Assembly (NCBI GenBank): GCA_965227535.1
Contig: OZ245761.1
Coordinates: 3,038,001 to 3,102,000, forward strand
Direction of reading: 5' to 3'
Length of the DNA stretch: 64,000 nt
Origin: SZUA-430 sp965227535
GTDB lineage: Bacteria > Pseudomonadota > Alphaproteobacteria > Micropepsales > Micropepsaceae
Positions 9,467 to 18,629 of the stretch are shown in pieces. How positions within the stretch are numbered: position 1 is the first letter of the stretch; each line of letters begins with the position of its first letter. The translations under genes were made by a program, and so were the position numbers. The notes under the pieces are model-generated. The model was not told where the DNA came from, ran no database searches, and was given only the letters and a program-made list of their open reading frames with translations.

Positions 9467-9493
9467 AGGCCGGCGGGGAAAGCCTACCGGCCT
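9467..9493 (-). other. Hairpin at the end of the Nfu gene
   Basis: Arms of 7 bp (9467-9473 with 9487-9493) form a GC-rich stem that touches the stop codon of the Nfu gene. There is no T run after it, so it may protect the 3' end or weaken read-through rather than terminate. Confidence 0.4.
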
Positions 9494-10059
9494 TAGGCCG
9501 CCACGGCCTCCACCGTATTCACCTCGGGAATATAGTGCCGCAGCATGTTTTCGATGCCGTTCTTCAACGTCGCCGTCGACGATGGGCAACCCGCGCACGA
9601 ACCGCGCAGGTTCAGGAACACCGTCCCCGACTTGCTCTCGAAGCCGCGGAACACGATGTCGCCGCCGTCCTGGGCCACGGCGGGACGGATCCGCGTATCG
9701 AGTAGTTCTTTGATCTGCACGACGATCTCTTCGTCCGCCGCGTCGTACTCCTCGCGCGACGCCGCCGACGGCCCCTCGCCTTCGATAACCGGCAGCCCTT
9801 GCGTAAAATGCTCCATGATCGCGCCCAGGATCATCGGCTTCAGCTGGGGCCAGTCAGTGCCCGACTTAGTCACGGTGACAAAGTCCGAACCGAACATGAC
9901 GCCGGACACACCCTCGATCTCGAACAGGCGCATCGCCAGCGGCGACTTTGCGGCCGACTCGCGCGTCGGGAAATCGGCGATCCCCTGGCCAAGAACGTCG
10001 CGTCCGGGCAAGAACTTCAGCGTCGCCGGATTGGGCGTTGACTCGGTCTGGATGAACAT
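9493..10059 (-). CDS. NfuA-type iron-sulfur carrier (Nfu_N plus NifU C-terminal domain)
   Basis: The 188-residue protein has an N-terminal Nfu_N domain (about 1-88) and a C-terminal NifU-like domain (about 108-180). Its cluster-binding motif is C155-A-G-C158. Proteins of this build receive a [4Fe-4S] cluster from the assembly scaffold and pass it to client enzymes; MiaB, also in this block, is a plausible client. Length is typical for alphaproteobacterial Nfu proteins. Confidence 0.93.
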   Translation of the reverse strand: MFIQTESTPNPATLKFLPGRDVLGQGIADFPTRESAAKSPLAMRLFEIEGVSGVMFGSDFVTVTKSGTDWPQLKPMILGAIMEHFTQGLPVIEGEGPSAASREEYDAADEEIVVQIKELLDTRIRPAVAQDGGDIVFRGFESKSGTVFLNLRGSCAGCPSSTATLKNGIENMLRHYIPEVNTVEAVAA

Positions 10060-10101
10060 GGGCTCTCTCGCCTATATAGCGGTGCTTCGAAGGCAAGACA
10101 T

Positions 10102-11310
10102 TTGGCGGATGTGAACGAAAGTCAAGGCAAGCTGAAACTAGGGGCTTTGGCCGACTCCGCCACGGCCCACTTCCTCGCCGATCATCGTGGTGAAGGCCTG
10201 ACGATCGAGGCGATCGTCGAGGGTCTGGGCACTCGCGTGATCAGCGACGGCCTGCCCCTGCACCGCGTCGCGGTGAACCTCTCCGACTACCGCCCGGAAG
10301 TCATCGGCCGCGCTTACGCCTGGACGCGCGGCAAGGGCATGGAAATCACCGACCGCGCCTACACCCCCAAGCGCAACGAGGCCTATTGGGATAGTCCCAT
10401 CAGGATCATCGCCGAAGGTGCCGAAGGCCTGCGCCGCCGTTTGGAAGATCCCGGCGCCGTCCTCGACTTCGCGGTGACGCGCGAACTGCGCGCGCAAGGC
10501 GCGACCGACTACGTCGCCATGGCGCTGGTCTTCTCCGACACGACGCGCCACTTCGTATCGTGGACGACGGATCGCCACGACGGCTTCACCACCGAAGAAG
10601 TCACCTTCCTCGACCTGATCCTGCCCTTGATGTGCATGCGCCTCGAACTCGCGCATTCCAGACGCATCACCGAACAGCTGCTCACGACGTATCTGGGCAG
10701 CGACGCCACGCGCCGCATCATGTCCGGCAACATCCGCCGTTCGCTCGGCGAAGACATCAACTCGGTGATCTTCTATTGCGACCTGCGCGGCTTCACGCGC
10801 CTGACCGACACGCTGCAGCCCAGCGAAGTGATTTCCATCCTCGGCGAGTACTATGACGCCGTCGGCGGCGCCGTGCGTCTGCACGGCGGCGACGTCATCA
10901 AGATGATCGGCGACGGCATGATCGCGATCTTTCCCATCACCGGCAACATGGAAGCCGGCCGCGTCGCCCGCGAAGCCTTGGACGCCGCCCGCGAAGCCCG
11001 CTTGGCCCTCGAATCCATTCCATCGGAACGCCTGCCCGACGGCGTGGACCGCCTAGCGGCCGGCTTCGCCCTCCACGTCGGCCAAGTCACCTTCGGCAAC
11101 ATCGGCAGCCGCGACCGCCTGGACTTCACCGTCATCGGCCCCGCGGTCAACGAAGTCTCGCGCATCGAACCGCTGACCAAAGTCCTCGGCCACTCGATCC
11201 TGCTGACGGCCGCCTTCGCCAACCTGCAATCGGGCATTGACGTCAAATCGCTGGGCAGCCATGTCCTGCGCGGCGTCCGCGAACCACGCGAAATCTTCAC
11301 GCCCGACTAA
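10102..11310 (+). CDS. Class III adenylate/guanylate cyclase with N-terminal sensor region
   Basis: The 402-residue protein has an N-terminal region of about 190 residues resembling the domain paired with cyclases in other alphaproteobacteria, then a class III cyclase domain (about 215-385). The two metal-binding aspartates are D227 (FYCDLRGF) and D271 (MIGDG). The segment LDFTVIGPAVNEVSR carries the transition-state Asn and Arg. K267 and the Asp in LDFTVIG fit ATP rather than GTP as substrate. Translation likely starts at TTG 10102; GTG at 10111 is an alternative. It shares a CTAA tail overlap with usp and interrupts the usp/nfu order. Confidence 0.88.
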   Translation: MADVNESQGKLKLGALADSATAHFLADHRGEGLTIEAIVEGLGTRVISDGLPLHRVAVNLSDYRPEVIGRAYAWTRGKGMEITDRAYTPKRNEAYWDSPIRIIAEGAEGLRRRLEDPGAVLDFAVTRELRAQGATDYVAMALVFSDTTRHFVSWTTDRHDGFTTEEVTFLDLILPLMCMRLELAHSRRITEQLLTTYLGSDATRRIMSGNIRRSLGEDINSVIFYCDLRGFTRLTDTLQPSEVISILGEYYDAVGGAVRLHGGDVIKMIGDGMIAIFPITGNMEAGRVAREALDAAREARLALESIPSERLPDGVDRLAAGFALHVGQVTFGNIGSRDRLDFTVIGPAVNEVSRIEPLTKVLGHSILLTAAFANLQSGIDVKSLGSHVLRGVREPREIFTPD

Positions 11311-11798
11311 GCGAGCAGATCGATCTCTTCGTCGCTCAGCACGCCCGGCACGATCGTCACCGGGATCGGATAGGCCTGCGCCGATTGCTGCGCCACCATC
11401 GAAACCAGAGGCCCCGGCCCTTCACGGCTCGTCCCCGACGCCAGCACGAGAATCGAAATGTCGGGATCTTCCTTCAGAAGCTTCATCACCACTTCGCTGG
11501 CCTTGCCCTCGATCACCATGACTTCGGGAATAAGCCCGGCCACATGGTTCACCTCGCGCGCGGCGTCGTAGAGCATCTTCTCTGCTTCTTCCATCGCCTC
11601 TTCGCGCATCGCGTCTTCGACCGAGCGCCAATGCTGGAAGTCCGCCGGCGAGACCACGGTGAGCAGCGAGACGACGCCGCCCGTATGCGCCGCACGGCGC
11701 GCGGCGAACCGCAGCGCCTTTTTGTATTCGGGCGACTTGTCGACGACGACCAGGAACTTGCGCCGTCGCGCCGCTGCCGTTGATGCTTCGTCGGCCAT
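11307..11798 (-). CDS. Universal stress protein, UspA family
   Basis: The 163-residue protein has the Usp alpha/beta fold: a hydrophobic first strand (KFLVVVDKS), an Ala-rich helix, and a C-terminal nucleotide-binding segment near 125-150 (LVLASGTSREGPGPL). A Usp gene next to trpS and nfu is common in alphaproteobacteria. Partner and ligand are unknown. Confidence 0.9.
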   Translation of the reverse strand: MADEASTAAARRRKFLVVVDKSPEYKKALRFAARRAAHTGGVVSLLTVVSPADFQHWRSVEDAMREEAMEEAEKMLYDAAREVNHVAGLIPEVMVIEGKASEVVMKLLKEDPDISILVLASGTSREGPGPLVSMVAQQSAQAYPIPVTIVPGVLSDEEIDLLA

Positions 11799-11830
11799 AG
11801 ACCCAACCTGCCACGGTCAGCCGTTAACCC

Positions 11831-12844
11831 TCAAGAGACGAAGCCGACCACCCGCCGCACCTCGGCCATGACGGGCGCCGCCGTCGCGCGCGCCTTCTCC
11901 GCCCCGTCGCGCAAAATCCGGTCGATCTCCGCCGGATCGGCAAGCAAGCGCCGCATCTCGCCCGCAATCGGCGACAATTTCGCGACCACCAATTCCGACA
12001 GCGCGCCCTTCAGCGTCGAAAACTGCGCGCTCTTGAACTCGTCAAGCACAGCTTGCTTCGACTTCTCGGCAAACGCCGCGTAAATCGAAATCAGATTGTC
12101 AGCCTCGGGCCGCGCCGCCAGTTCTTCTTCGGCCTCCGGTAACGGATGCGGATCAGTCTTCGCCCGCTTGAACTTCTGCGCAATCGTGTCCGCGTCGTCC
12201 GTAAGATTGATGCGCGAATTATCCGACGGATCCGACTTCGACATCTTCGCCGTCCCGTCGCGCAAGCTCATCACCCGCGTCGCCGGCCCCGTAATGATCG
12301 GCTCCGGCGCCGGAAAGAAATCCGGCACGCCGAAATCGTTGTTGAACTTCTGCGCGATGTCGCGAGCAAGTTCCACGTGCTGCTTCTGATCGTCGCCGAC
12401 CGGCACATGCGTCGCGCGATAAGCTAGAATGTCAGCCGCCATCAGCACCGGATACGTATAGAGCCCGACGCTCATCGCCTCACGGTTCTTGCCGGCCTTC
12501 TCCTTGAACTGCGTCATGCGGTTGAGCCAACCCACCCGCGCCACGCAATTGAAAATCCAAGCAAGCTCGGCGTGCGCCGCAACCTGCGACTGATTGAAAA
12601 TGATCGAGGTCTTGGGATCGATCCCGCTCGCGATATAGGCCGCGGTGACTTCGCGCGTCGCCTGCGCCAGCGCCTTCGGATCGTGATCGACTGTGATCGC
12701 ATGCATGTCGACGACGCAGTAGATGCAGCGGTACTGCTGCTGCAGCTTCAGCCAATTCCGGATCGCGCCCAGATAGTTGCCGAGATGCAGGTTCCCAGTC
12801 GGCTGCATGCCGGAGAAAACCAAAGGTTCGTGCGATCCGCTCAT
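11831..12844 (-). CDS. trpS: Tryptophanyl-tRNA synthetase
   Basis: This class I synthetase charges tRNA-Trp. The 337-residue protein has the HIGH-equivalent PTGNLHLGNYLG (15-26) and the KMSKS loop (AKMSKSDPSD) near residue 200. Length is normal. It lies between glnD and usp; a hairpin terminator after glnD suggests that it has its own promoter. Confidence 0.97.
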   Translation of the reverse strand: MSGSHEPLVFSGMQPTGNLHLGNYLGAIRNWLKLQQQYRCIYCVVDMHAITVDHDPKALAQATREVTAAYIASGIDPKTSIIFNQSQVAAHAELAWIFNCVARVGWLNRMTQFKEKAGKNREAMSVGLYTYPVLMAADILAYRATHVPVGDDQKQHVELARDIAQKFNNDFGVPDFFPAPEPIITGPATRVMSLRDGTAKMSKSDPSDNSRINLTDDADTIAQKFKRAKTDPHPLPEAEEELAARPEADNLISIYAAFAEKSKQAVLDEFKSAQFSTLKGALSELVVAKLSPIAGEMRRLLADPAEIDRILRDGAEKARATAAPVMAEVRRVVGFVS

Positions 12845-12869
12845 CCGAAATCCATAGGTGCTAAGTCAC

Positions 12870-12902
12870 AAAAGGCCGGGCGTTATGCGCCGAACCCCGG
12901 CC
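12870..12902 (-). terminator. Probable terminator after glnD
   Basis: A 7-bp GC stem (12874-12880 with 12896-12902) is followed on the minus strand by four T residues (12870-12873). A short inner GTT/AAC pairing extends it. It lies directly past the glnD stop. Confidence 0.65.
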
Positions 12903-12914
12903 CCGCCGCAAGCA

Positions 12915-15686
12915 TCAAGGCGTGAGCCGCTTGCGCCGCTGTACCCGAACGCCGCCGTCGCCCAAGGCCTCCAGCATCTTCTCGCGCACCGCCTCAAGAC
13001 GCTGCGGATGCGTGATCTTCAGCCCGAACCCGTCCTTCACGTAGAACACGTCGACCGCCCGCTCGCCGAACGTAGCGATCTGCGCCGAATGAATTGTCAG
13101 CCCGGCAACGAACAAGGCCCGCGTCAGATCGTGCAACAACCCCGGCCGGTCGCGCCCATTCACCTCGATCACCGTGTAGGTATCCGAAGCGCTGTTGTCG
13201 ACCAGCACCCGCGGCACCACGCGGAACGCCTCTTCGCGCCGCCGCACATGCCGTGCATCGATCACCGTCCGGGGCACCACCTCGCCTGACAGCACACGCG
13301 CGATCGTCTCGTGCAAACGCTGAACCCGTCGCGCGTCGCCCAGCGGATGCCCATCCGCATCCTGGATCGAGAACAGGTCGAGCGCCATGCCGTCCGTCGT
13401 CGTAAAAATCTTCGCGTCGACAATGCTGCCGCCGCACATCGCAACCGCCCCCGCCAGTTGCGAGAACAATCCGGGATGGTCGCCGGTATAGATCGAAACC
13501 TCGGTGACCGAACGGAACTCGTCCGTCTTCGCTGTCAGGCTCACCGCTTCGCGCTTCTCGTCTGCCGCGCGCATCTGTTTGGCCTGCCGCTCATGCGCGT
13601 CCGTATCGAGCGCCAGCCAATACGCATCATAGTGCCGCGATAGCGCCCGTTGCCGCGCCTCCTCCGGCCAACCGCCAAGCCGCGCCGCCAGCGCCTCTTT
13701 CGCCTCGGCCACCAACTGCGGCCGCGCCGTCGCGCCGAACCCGCCCAGCATCTGCGCTTCGGCCTCGTAGTAAAGCTGGCGAAGCAACTGGCCCTTCCAC
13801 CCGTTCCACACACCAGGCCCGACAGCACGAATGTCGGCGACCGTCAGGCACAGTAACAATCGCAACCGCTCTGGCGATTGCACCACCGCAATAAAATCGC
13901 GAATGGTTTTGGGATCCGACAGGTCGCGCTTCTGCGCGACGTCGCTCATCACCAAGTGATAGCGCACCAGCCACGCCACTGTTTCCGTCTCGTCGGGCTT
14001 CAGCCCTAACCGTGGACACAGCGCCAACGCCACCTCTTCGCCGACGACCGAATGGTCGCCTTCGCGGCCCTTGGCGATGTCGTGCAGCAGAATGGAAACG
14101 TACAAAACCTCGCGCGAGAGCACCTTATGGATGATCTCGTTCGCAACCGGATGCTCGTCTTTGTAGTCGCCGCGCTCGATGCGCGAGAGATGCCCGACCG
14201 CACGGATCAAATGCTCGTCCACCGTAAAGTGGTGGTACATATTGAACTGCATCTTCGCGACGATGCGCCCGAAGTCCGGCACGAACGCGCCGAACACACC
14301 CGCCTCGTTCATCAGCCGCAGCGTCCGCTCCGGATCGCGCCGCGAACAAAGTATCTCGAGAAACAACCGGTTCGCTTCCGGGTCCGCGCGCAGCGCATCG
14401 TCGATCAGCGCCAGATTGCGCGTCACATGCTTCAGCGCATCCGGGTGAACGTCCACGCCCTTCTGATCGGCCACATGAAACAGCCGCAGGAAGTTCACCG
14501 GCTGCGCCCGCAGCACCTCCGGTCCTTCGATATTCACGCGGTTCTGCTCGATGAAGAACCCGGGCACGTCGACGTTCTTGCGCCCGATCGTCGGAATGAT
14601 CCGCCCGAACATCGGCCAAGGCTTCTTATGCTGCGCCTCCAACGTCGCGCAGAAAATGCGCGTCAGATCGCCGACGGTTTTCGCGGTCAGAAAGTACTGC
14701 TGCATAAACCGCTCGACGCCACGCGCGCGCCCAACGTCCTCAAAGCCCAGCCGCTTCGACAAATCGACCTGCACGTCGAACGTCAGCCGCTCTTCGGCAC
14801 GCCCGGTCAGGAAGTGCAAATGGCACCGCACCAGCCAAAGATATTCCTCGGCATCCGCAAACGCCTTGAACTCGTCGGCCGTCAGGAACCCCGCGCCGAC
14901 AAGCTCGCTCACATCCTCGACGCGATAGAGATACTTCGCGATCCAATACAAGGTGTGCAGATCGCGCAGCCCGCCCTTACCGTCCTTGACGTTCGGCTCG
15001 ACCAGATACCGGCTCTCACCCGCCGCCATATGCCGCCGGTGACGCTCCTCAAGCTTTGCCTCGACGAAGTCGCGACCCGTGCCGGTGACGACCTCTTTCC
15101 AGAACCGCTCCTTCAACTTGTCGCAAAGCTGCTCGCGCCCGCAAATGAACCGCGCCTCAAGCACCGATGTGCGGATCGTATGATCGGACTTCGCGAGCCG
15201 GATACATTCATCCAGCGACCGCGTCGCATGCCCGACCTTCAGCCCCAAATCCCAAAGGATATAGAGCATGAATTCGATCACGCTCTCGCCCCAAGCCGTC
15301 TGCTTGTAAGGCAGCACGAACAGCAGATCGATGTCCGACCCCGGCGCCAGCGCCCCGCGTCCATACCCGCCGACCGCGATCACCGCGATATGCTCCGACT
15401 CCGTCGGGTTCTGCGCATAGAACACGTGCTTGACCGTGAAGTCGTAGAGCACGTGGATCAGGGTATCCATGACGCCGGACAGCACCTGCGCCGTCCCCAG
15501 CCCCGTGCCGCCGCTCTCCAACGCCGCCCGTGTGATCGCCCGCGCCTGCGCCAATCCATCCTTGAACAACGGCAACGCCGCCGCCCGCAGCTTCGACGTA
15601 TCGCCGCCCTGCTCGCGCGCAAGCGCCGTCAGCGCGTTGCGCAACGCATCGCCTGGCTTTCCTTCGGTCGCGGGGGCAGCACTCAT
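12915..15686 (-). CDS. glnD: Bifunctional PII uridylyltransferase/uridylyl-removing enzyme
   Basis: GlnD reads glutamine level and adds or removes UMP on PII proteins, so controlling nitrogen metabolism. The 923-residue protein shows the nucleotidyltransferase motif GGYGR (106-110) with D118 and D120, an HD domain in the middle (LLHDIAKGREGDHSVVGEE) for UMP removal, and two C-terminal ACT domains (TGDHPGLFSQLAGAV and NGRDRPGLLHDLTRA) that bind glutamine. All parts look intact. Confidence 0.97.
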   Translation of the reverse strand: MSAAPATEGKPGDALRNALTALAREQGGDTSKLRAAALPLFKDGLAQARAITRAALESGGTGLGTAQVLSGVMDTLIHVLYDFTVKHVFYAQNPTESEHIAVIAVGGYGRGALAPGSDIDLLFVLPYKQTAWGESVIEFMLYILWDLGLKVGHATRSLDECIRLAKSDHTIRTSVLEARFICGREQLCDKLKERFWKEVVTGTGRDFVEAKLEERHRRHMAAGESRYLVEPNVKDGKGGLRDLHTLYWIAKYLYRVEDVSELVGAGFLTADEFKAFADAEEYLWLVRCHLHFLTGRAEERLTFDVQVDLSKRLGFEDVGRARGVERFMQQYFLTAKTVGDLTRIFCATLEAQHKKPWPMFGRIIPTIGRKNVDVPGFFIEQNRVNIEGPEVLRAQPVNFLRLFHVADQKGVDVHPDALKHVTRNLALIDDALRADPEANRLFLEILCSRRDPERTLRLMNEAGVFGAFVPDFGRIVAKMQFNMYHHFTVDEHLIRAVGHLSRIERGDYKDEHPVANEIIHKVLSREVLYVSILLHDIAKGREGDHSVVGEEVALALCPRLGLKPDETETVAWLVRYHLVMSDVAQKRDLSDPKTIRDFIAVVQSPERLRLLLCLTVADIRAVGPGVWNGWKGQLLRQLYYEAEAQMLGGFGATARPQLVAEAKEALAARLGGWPEEARQRALSRHYDAYWLALDTDAHERQAKQMRAADEKREAVSLTAKTDEFRSVTEVSIYTGDHPGLFSQLAGAVAMCGGSIVDAKIFTTTDGMALDLFSIQDADGHPLGDARRVQRLHETIARVLSGEVVPRTVIDARHVRRREEAFRVVPRVLVDNSASDTYTVIEVNGRDRPGLLHDLTRALFVAGLTIHSAQIATFGERAVDVFYVKDGFGLKITHPQRLEAVREKMLEALGDGGVRVQRRKRLTP

Positions 15687-15706
15687 TGGATCGATTCTAA
15701 CCTCAT

Positions 15707-15743
15707 CAAACCCACTATGACAGCGCTGAATCTCGTGGGTTTG
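15707..15743. promoter_or_regulatory. Long dyad upstream of glnD
   Basis: Perfect 9-bp arms (15707-15715 and 15735-15743) flank a 19-base spacer whose middle is the 8-base palindrome CAGCGCTG (15721-15728). The element lies 20 bases upstream of the glnD start and past the end of the GFA-family gene. It has no T run, so an operator or mRNA structure is more likely than a terminator. Confidence 0.4.
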
Positions 15744-15815
15744 CCCAATGCCCCCACGCCAGCAACGAAGGGTGGGCGGGTTGGAACCGCTTTCAAGCGC
15801 GTCGAAGTGATTGTG

Positions 15816-16301
15816 TCACCGCAACATCGCCTCGCGGCGCTTCAGGCTGTCGGCCGGCCAGAATTTGTCCCGCTCGTAATAGCCCTTCCGCACCGGCACG
15901 CGGTCATCCAACACGACCCACTTTTGCTTCGTCGACGCGAAGATGTGGATATCCGGCGGACACAGATTCGGATCGTCCAGCGTACCAACCCTCACGAACG
16001 CCGCCTTCAACCCGGCCCCGGAATAGTGGCTCCACAGCGCGACGCGACACGCAGGGCATCGCATGATCTTCTGACCCTTGCCGCTGTTCGACGGGGTCAG
16101 CACGACAATCGGCGTGCCGCTCAGTATCTTCAAGCGATCGGTCTCGATCATGGCATTGATCACGAACGCCGAGCCGGTCTCGCGCTGGCACCATGTGCAG
16201 TGACAGCAATGGACGAACAACGGCTTTGTCGTCATCCGATACCGAATCGCGCGACAGGTGCAACCGCCCTCAGCAGGAAACGCGCTCTTCTTCTTGGCCA
16301 T
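15816..16301 (-). CDS. GFA-family (CENP-V/glutathione-dependent formaldehyde-activating-like) protein
   Basis: The 161-residue protein has the zinc-binding cysteine pattern of the GFA/CENP-V fold: C14-x-C16, the HCCHCTWC cluster (C32, C33, C35, C38) and C82-x2-C85. Many members have no proven formaldehyde activity, so the substrate is left open. It stands alone between glnD and the HtrA gene. Confidence 0.85.
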   Translation of the reverse strand: MAKKKSAFPAEGGCTCRAIRYRMTTKPLFVHCCHCTWCQRETGSAFVINAMIETDRLKILSGTPIVVLTPSNSGKGQKIMRCPACRVALWSHYSGAGLKAAFVRVGTLDDPNLCPPDIHIFASTKQKWVVLDDRVPVRKGYYERDKFWPADSLKRREAMLR

Positions 16302-16353
16302 AAGACAACCCTGGTATGGAACGGCCGCAACCTTACCGCGTCACACCCCAGAC

Positions 16354-16388
16354 AAAAAAGGCCGCGGCGTGTAAGCGCCGCGGCCTTT
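16354..16388 (-). terminator. Rho-independent terminator after the HtrA protease gene
   Basis: A perfect 13-bp stem (16357-16369 with 16376-16388) has a 6-base loop and, on the minus strand, a run of six T (complement of 16354-16359). It follows the protease stop by about 20 bases. Confidence 0.93.
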
Positions 16389-16410
16389 CATGGCGACCCT
16401 GAGAGACGCC

Positions 16411-17862
16411 TTACTTCTCGATCTTCACCGGCACATGGCCCTTAGCGCCGCGTGCGGTGACGACGAACAGCAGCACCGACGGGCGTTTTGCAGCCTTCGC
16501 CGCTTCGATAGCCAAATTGATATCCGTCAGCGAATTCACGTCCGTCGTCCCCACACCGACGATCCGGTCGCCCACGCGTAGACCCCGCTCGGCAGCGTTG
16601 CCGATCGGATCGATGTCCGTCACCAACACGCCCTTAACGTCGCCTTTCAACGCAAACTCGGTCTTGAGCGCATCCGTGATCGTCTGAAGGCCAAGGCCCA
16701 TGGACGTCATCTTCGGTCCCGTCGCCGCGGGAATCTCGGCCTCCGCCACGCGCTCGCGCTTGGCGACCGTTACACTGATCGAGATCGTCTTGCTGTCGCG
16801 CCAGATCGTGAACGTCGCCGTCTGACCCGCCTGCAGCGCCGCGATACGGCGCGAGAGGTCGCGGTTGTCCTTTACCGCCGTGCCATTGATTTTCAGAACG
16901 ACGTCGCCGCGCTTGATGCCTGCCTTCTCGGCCGGGCTGCCCGCGATAACGTCTGTCACGATCGCGCCGTTCGAATTGGGAAGGCCCAACGCCGTCGCCG
17001 CCTCATCGCTCAACGACTCGATCTGCACGCCAAGAAACCCGCGCGTCACCGAACCCGAAGCCTTCAGATCGTCGACCACGCGGCGAACCGTCGACGCCGG
17101 AATGGCAAAACCCAAACCCGCGATGCGCTCGCCCGTTGGCGAAACATAGCCCAGCGTATTCATGCCGATGACGCGCCCGGTCATGTCGAATGTCGGACCG
17201 CCCGAATTGCCGCTGGTGATCGCAGCGTCAAGCTGCAGGTAATCCGTGAACTGCGCAGAACCGACCTCGTCCCGGCCGCGTGCAGAGATAATGCCCGCGG
17301 TCACCGTGCCGCTGAAGCCGAACGGATTGCCGACCGCCAACACCCAATCGCCGACGCGCGCCGTGCGGTCATCGCCGAACTTCACGTTAGGCAACGGCGG
17401 CGCGCCGTCGATCTTCAAGAGCGCGACGTCCGTTGCCTCGTCCGTGCCCACGATGCGCGCCTTGAACTTGCGCCCGTCGCCGAAGCGCACTTCCACCGTG
17501 GTGGAGCTTTGGATGACGTGGTTGTTGGTGACGACATAGCCGGCGGGATCGATCACGAAGCCCGATCCAAGACCCTTCGCGGCGATCAAGCTGACAACCG
17601 CAGGCGATACGCGCTGCACGATATCGGCGAGGCTGGGCAACGTCGCGCCGCTCGCACTCATGATCACCGTACCCGTCGAATTGACGGGGATCATCATCGG
17701 CGCCGACAGCGGGACGGCACCCGTGGTCGGCTCTGCGGGCTTTTCAACGACAGGGTCGGCGGCCAGACCGATAGCGCCGCTCCAGGCCAGACCCGCGACC
17801 GCAAGCGACAGCGCGACACCGGCGCGCACGGCAATACCGTCGAGTGAAGAAGCCGCAGCCAT
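16411..17862 (-). CDS. HtrA/DegP-family periplasmic serine protease
   Basis: The 483-residue protein has an N-terminal signal peptide or anchor (hydrophobic stretch about 12-34), a trypsin-like protease domain and two PDZ domains. The catalytic triad is H115 (TNNHV), D145 (EATDVALL) and S220 (SGNSGG). The ATG at 17862 is preferred because GGGGG stands eight bases upstream; a GTG seven codons earlier is possible. DegP, DegQ and DegS-like members are not separable by motifs, but two PDZ domains argue against DegS. It acts in envelope protein quality control. Confidence 0.93.
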   Translation of the reverse strand: MAAASSLDGIAVRAGVALSLAVAGLAWSGAIGLAADPVVEKPAEPTTGAVPLSAPMMIPVNSTGTVIMSASGATLPSLADIVQRVSPAVVSLIAAKGLGSGFVIDPAGYVVTNNHVIQSSTTVEVRFGDGRKFKARIVGTDEATDVALLKIDGAPPLPNVKFGDDRTARVGDWVLAVGNPFGFSGTVTAGIISARGRDEVGSAQFTDYLQLDAAITSGNSGGPTFDMTGRVIGMNTLGYVSPTGERIAGLGFAIPASTVRRVVDDLKASGSVTRGFLGVQIESLSDEAATALGLPNSNGAIVTDVIAGSPAEKAGIKRGDVVLKINGTAVKDNRDLSRRIAALQAGQTATFTIWRDSKTISISVTVAKRERVAEAEIPAATGPKMTSMGLGLQTITDALKTEFALKGDVKGVLVTDIDPIGNAAERGLRVGDRIVGVGTTDVNSLTDINLAIEAAKAAKRPSVLLFVVTARGAKGHVPVKIEK

Positions 17863-18074
17863 CAAAATGCCCCCAAAACACACGGGCGCCCCACCCCATG
17901 AGGGACGCCCTCTACCAGACGATCACTGTACCGCCGGATTTCAAGGTTTAGAACCGCTCTGAAGCGCCCGCACGAGATCATGATTGGCGGTGTCGCCGGG
18001 AACGCACGACTTTCCGCACAACTACACAACCCAAGGGGGAGTCATGTGGGACAGAACTCGCCGGTATGTGGATG

Positions 18075-18617
18075 TCAGTACTTCCGGAAGCGATCCATCA
18101 CCCAGGCGCGCCGCCGCGGATCGACCGCGTGCTGAACCTCCGACACGAAGTGCCTCTTCGCTTCGGCGATCTTGGCCGCCAACGCCTCACGCGGCGCATC
18201 GTCGTTACGCATCATGTCTTGAACGCCTTCATAGGCCGCGTGAACATGATCGAGGATCGGCTGGCGCGTACCGCGATAGGCGCCCGGCTTATCGGGATCG
18301 GTCTGCCGCCGTCCGACATTGGGAAAGTACCACCTGCCCTCGTCGATCAGCGCCGACAGCGACGTCGCAAGCGCAATACCGCGCTCGTTCAAATAGAGCG
18401 CGCTGACATTTGGCGATGCGCAAATCTGCTGCGCTTCGGCCATCGCCAGAACGGTGCGATTGGCCCAGCTCATAACCTGCGTATCGTTGTTGAACTTGAG
18501 CGACTCGACGCCGACACGCGTCTGACGCGTCGTGATCATGATGTTGAGCAGCAATGCCACAACCGATAGTCCGGCGGATGCGACCGCCACCCAATCCGAC
18601 ATCTGCAAGTCCGGCAT
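18075..18617 (-). CDS. Hypothetical protein with one N-terminal membrane helix
   Basis: The 180-residue protein has a hydrophobic segment at about 9-28 and then a soluble, mostly helical region with no family I recognise. It follows mutS on the same strand with a 12-base gap and is probably read from the same transcript. The N-terminal layout (short lead, one helix, then polar domain) suggests an inner-membrane protein facing the cytoplasm. Confidence 0.75.
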   Translation of the reverse strand: MPDLQMSDWVAVASAGLSVVALLLNIMITTRQTRVGVESLKFNNDTQVMSWANRTVLAMAEAQQICASPNVSALYLNERGIALATSLSALIDEGRWYFPNVGRRQTDPDKPGAYRGTRQPILDHVHAAYEGVQDMMRNDDAPREALAAKIAEAKRHFVSEVQHAVDPRRRAWVMDRFRKY

Positions 18618-18629
18618 CGACGGCTCCGA

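Noticed and set aside
14052..16445. A 797-codon plus-strand open frame
   Set aside because: It is antisense to glnD and the GFA gene, very rich in Arg and His, and has no recognisable motif; it results from the high GC of the opposite strand.
17940..17975. A heat-shock-type promoter before the HtrA gene
   Set aside because: A CTTGAAA is present on the minus strand, but no matching -10 element at the right distance could be found.
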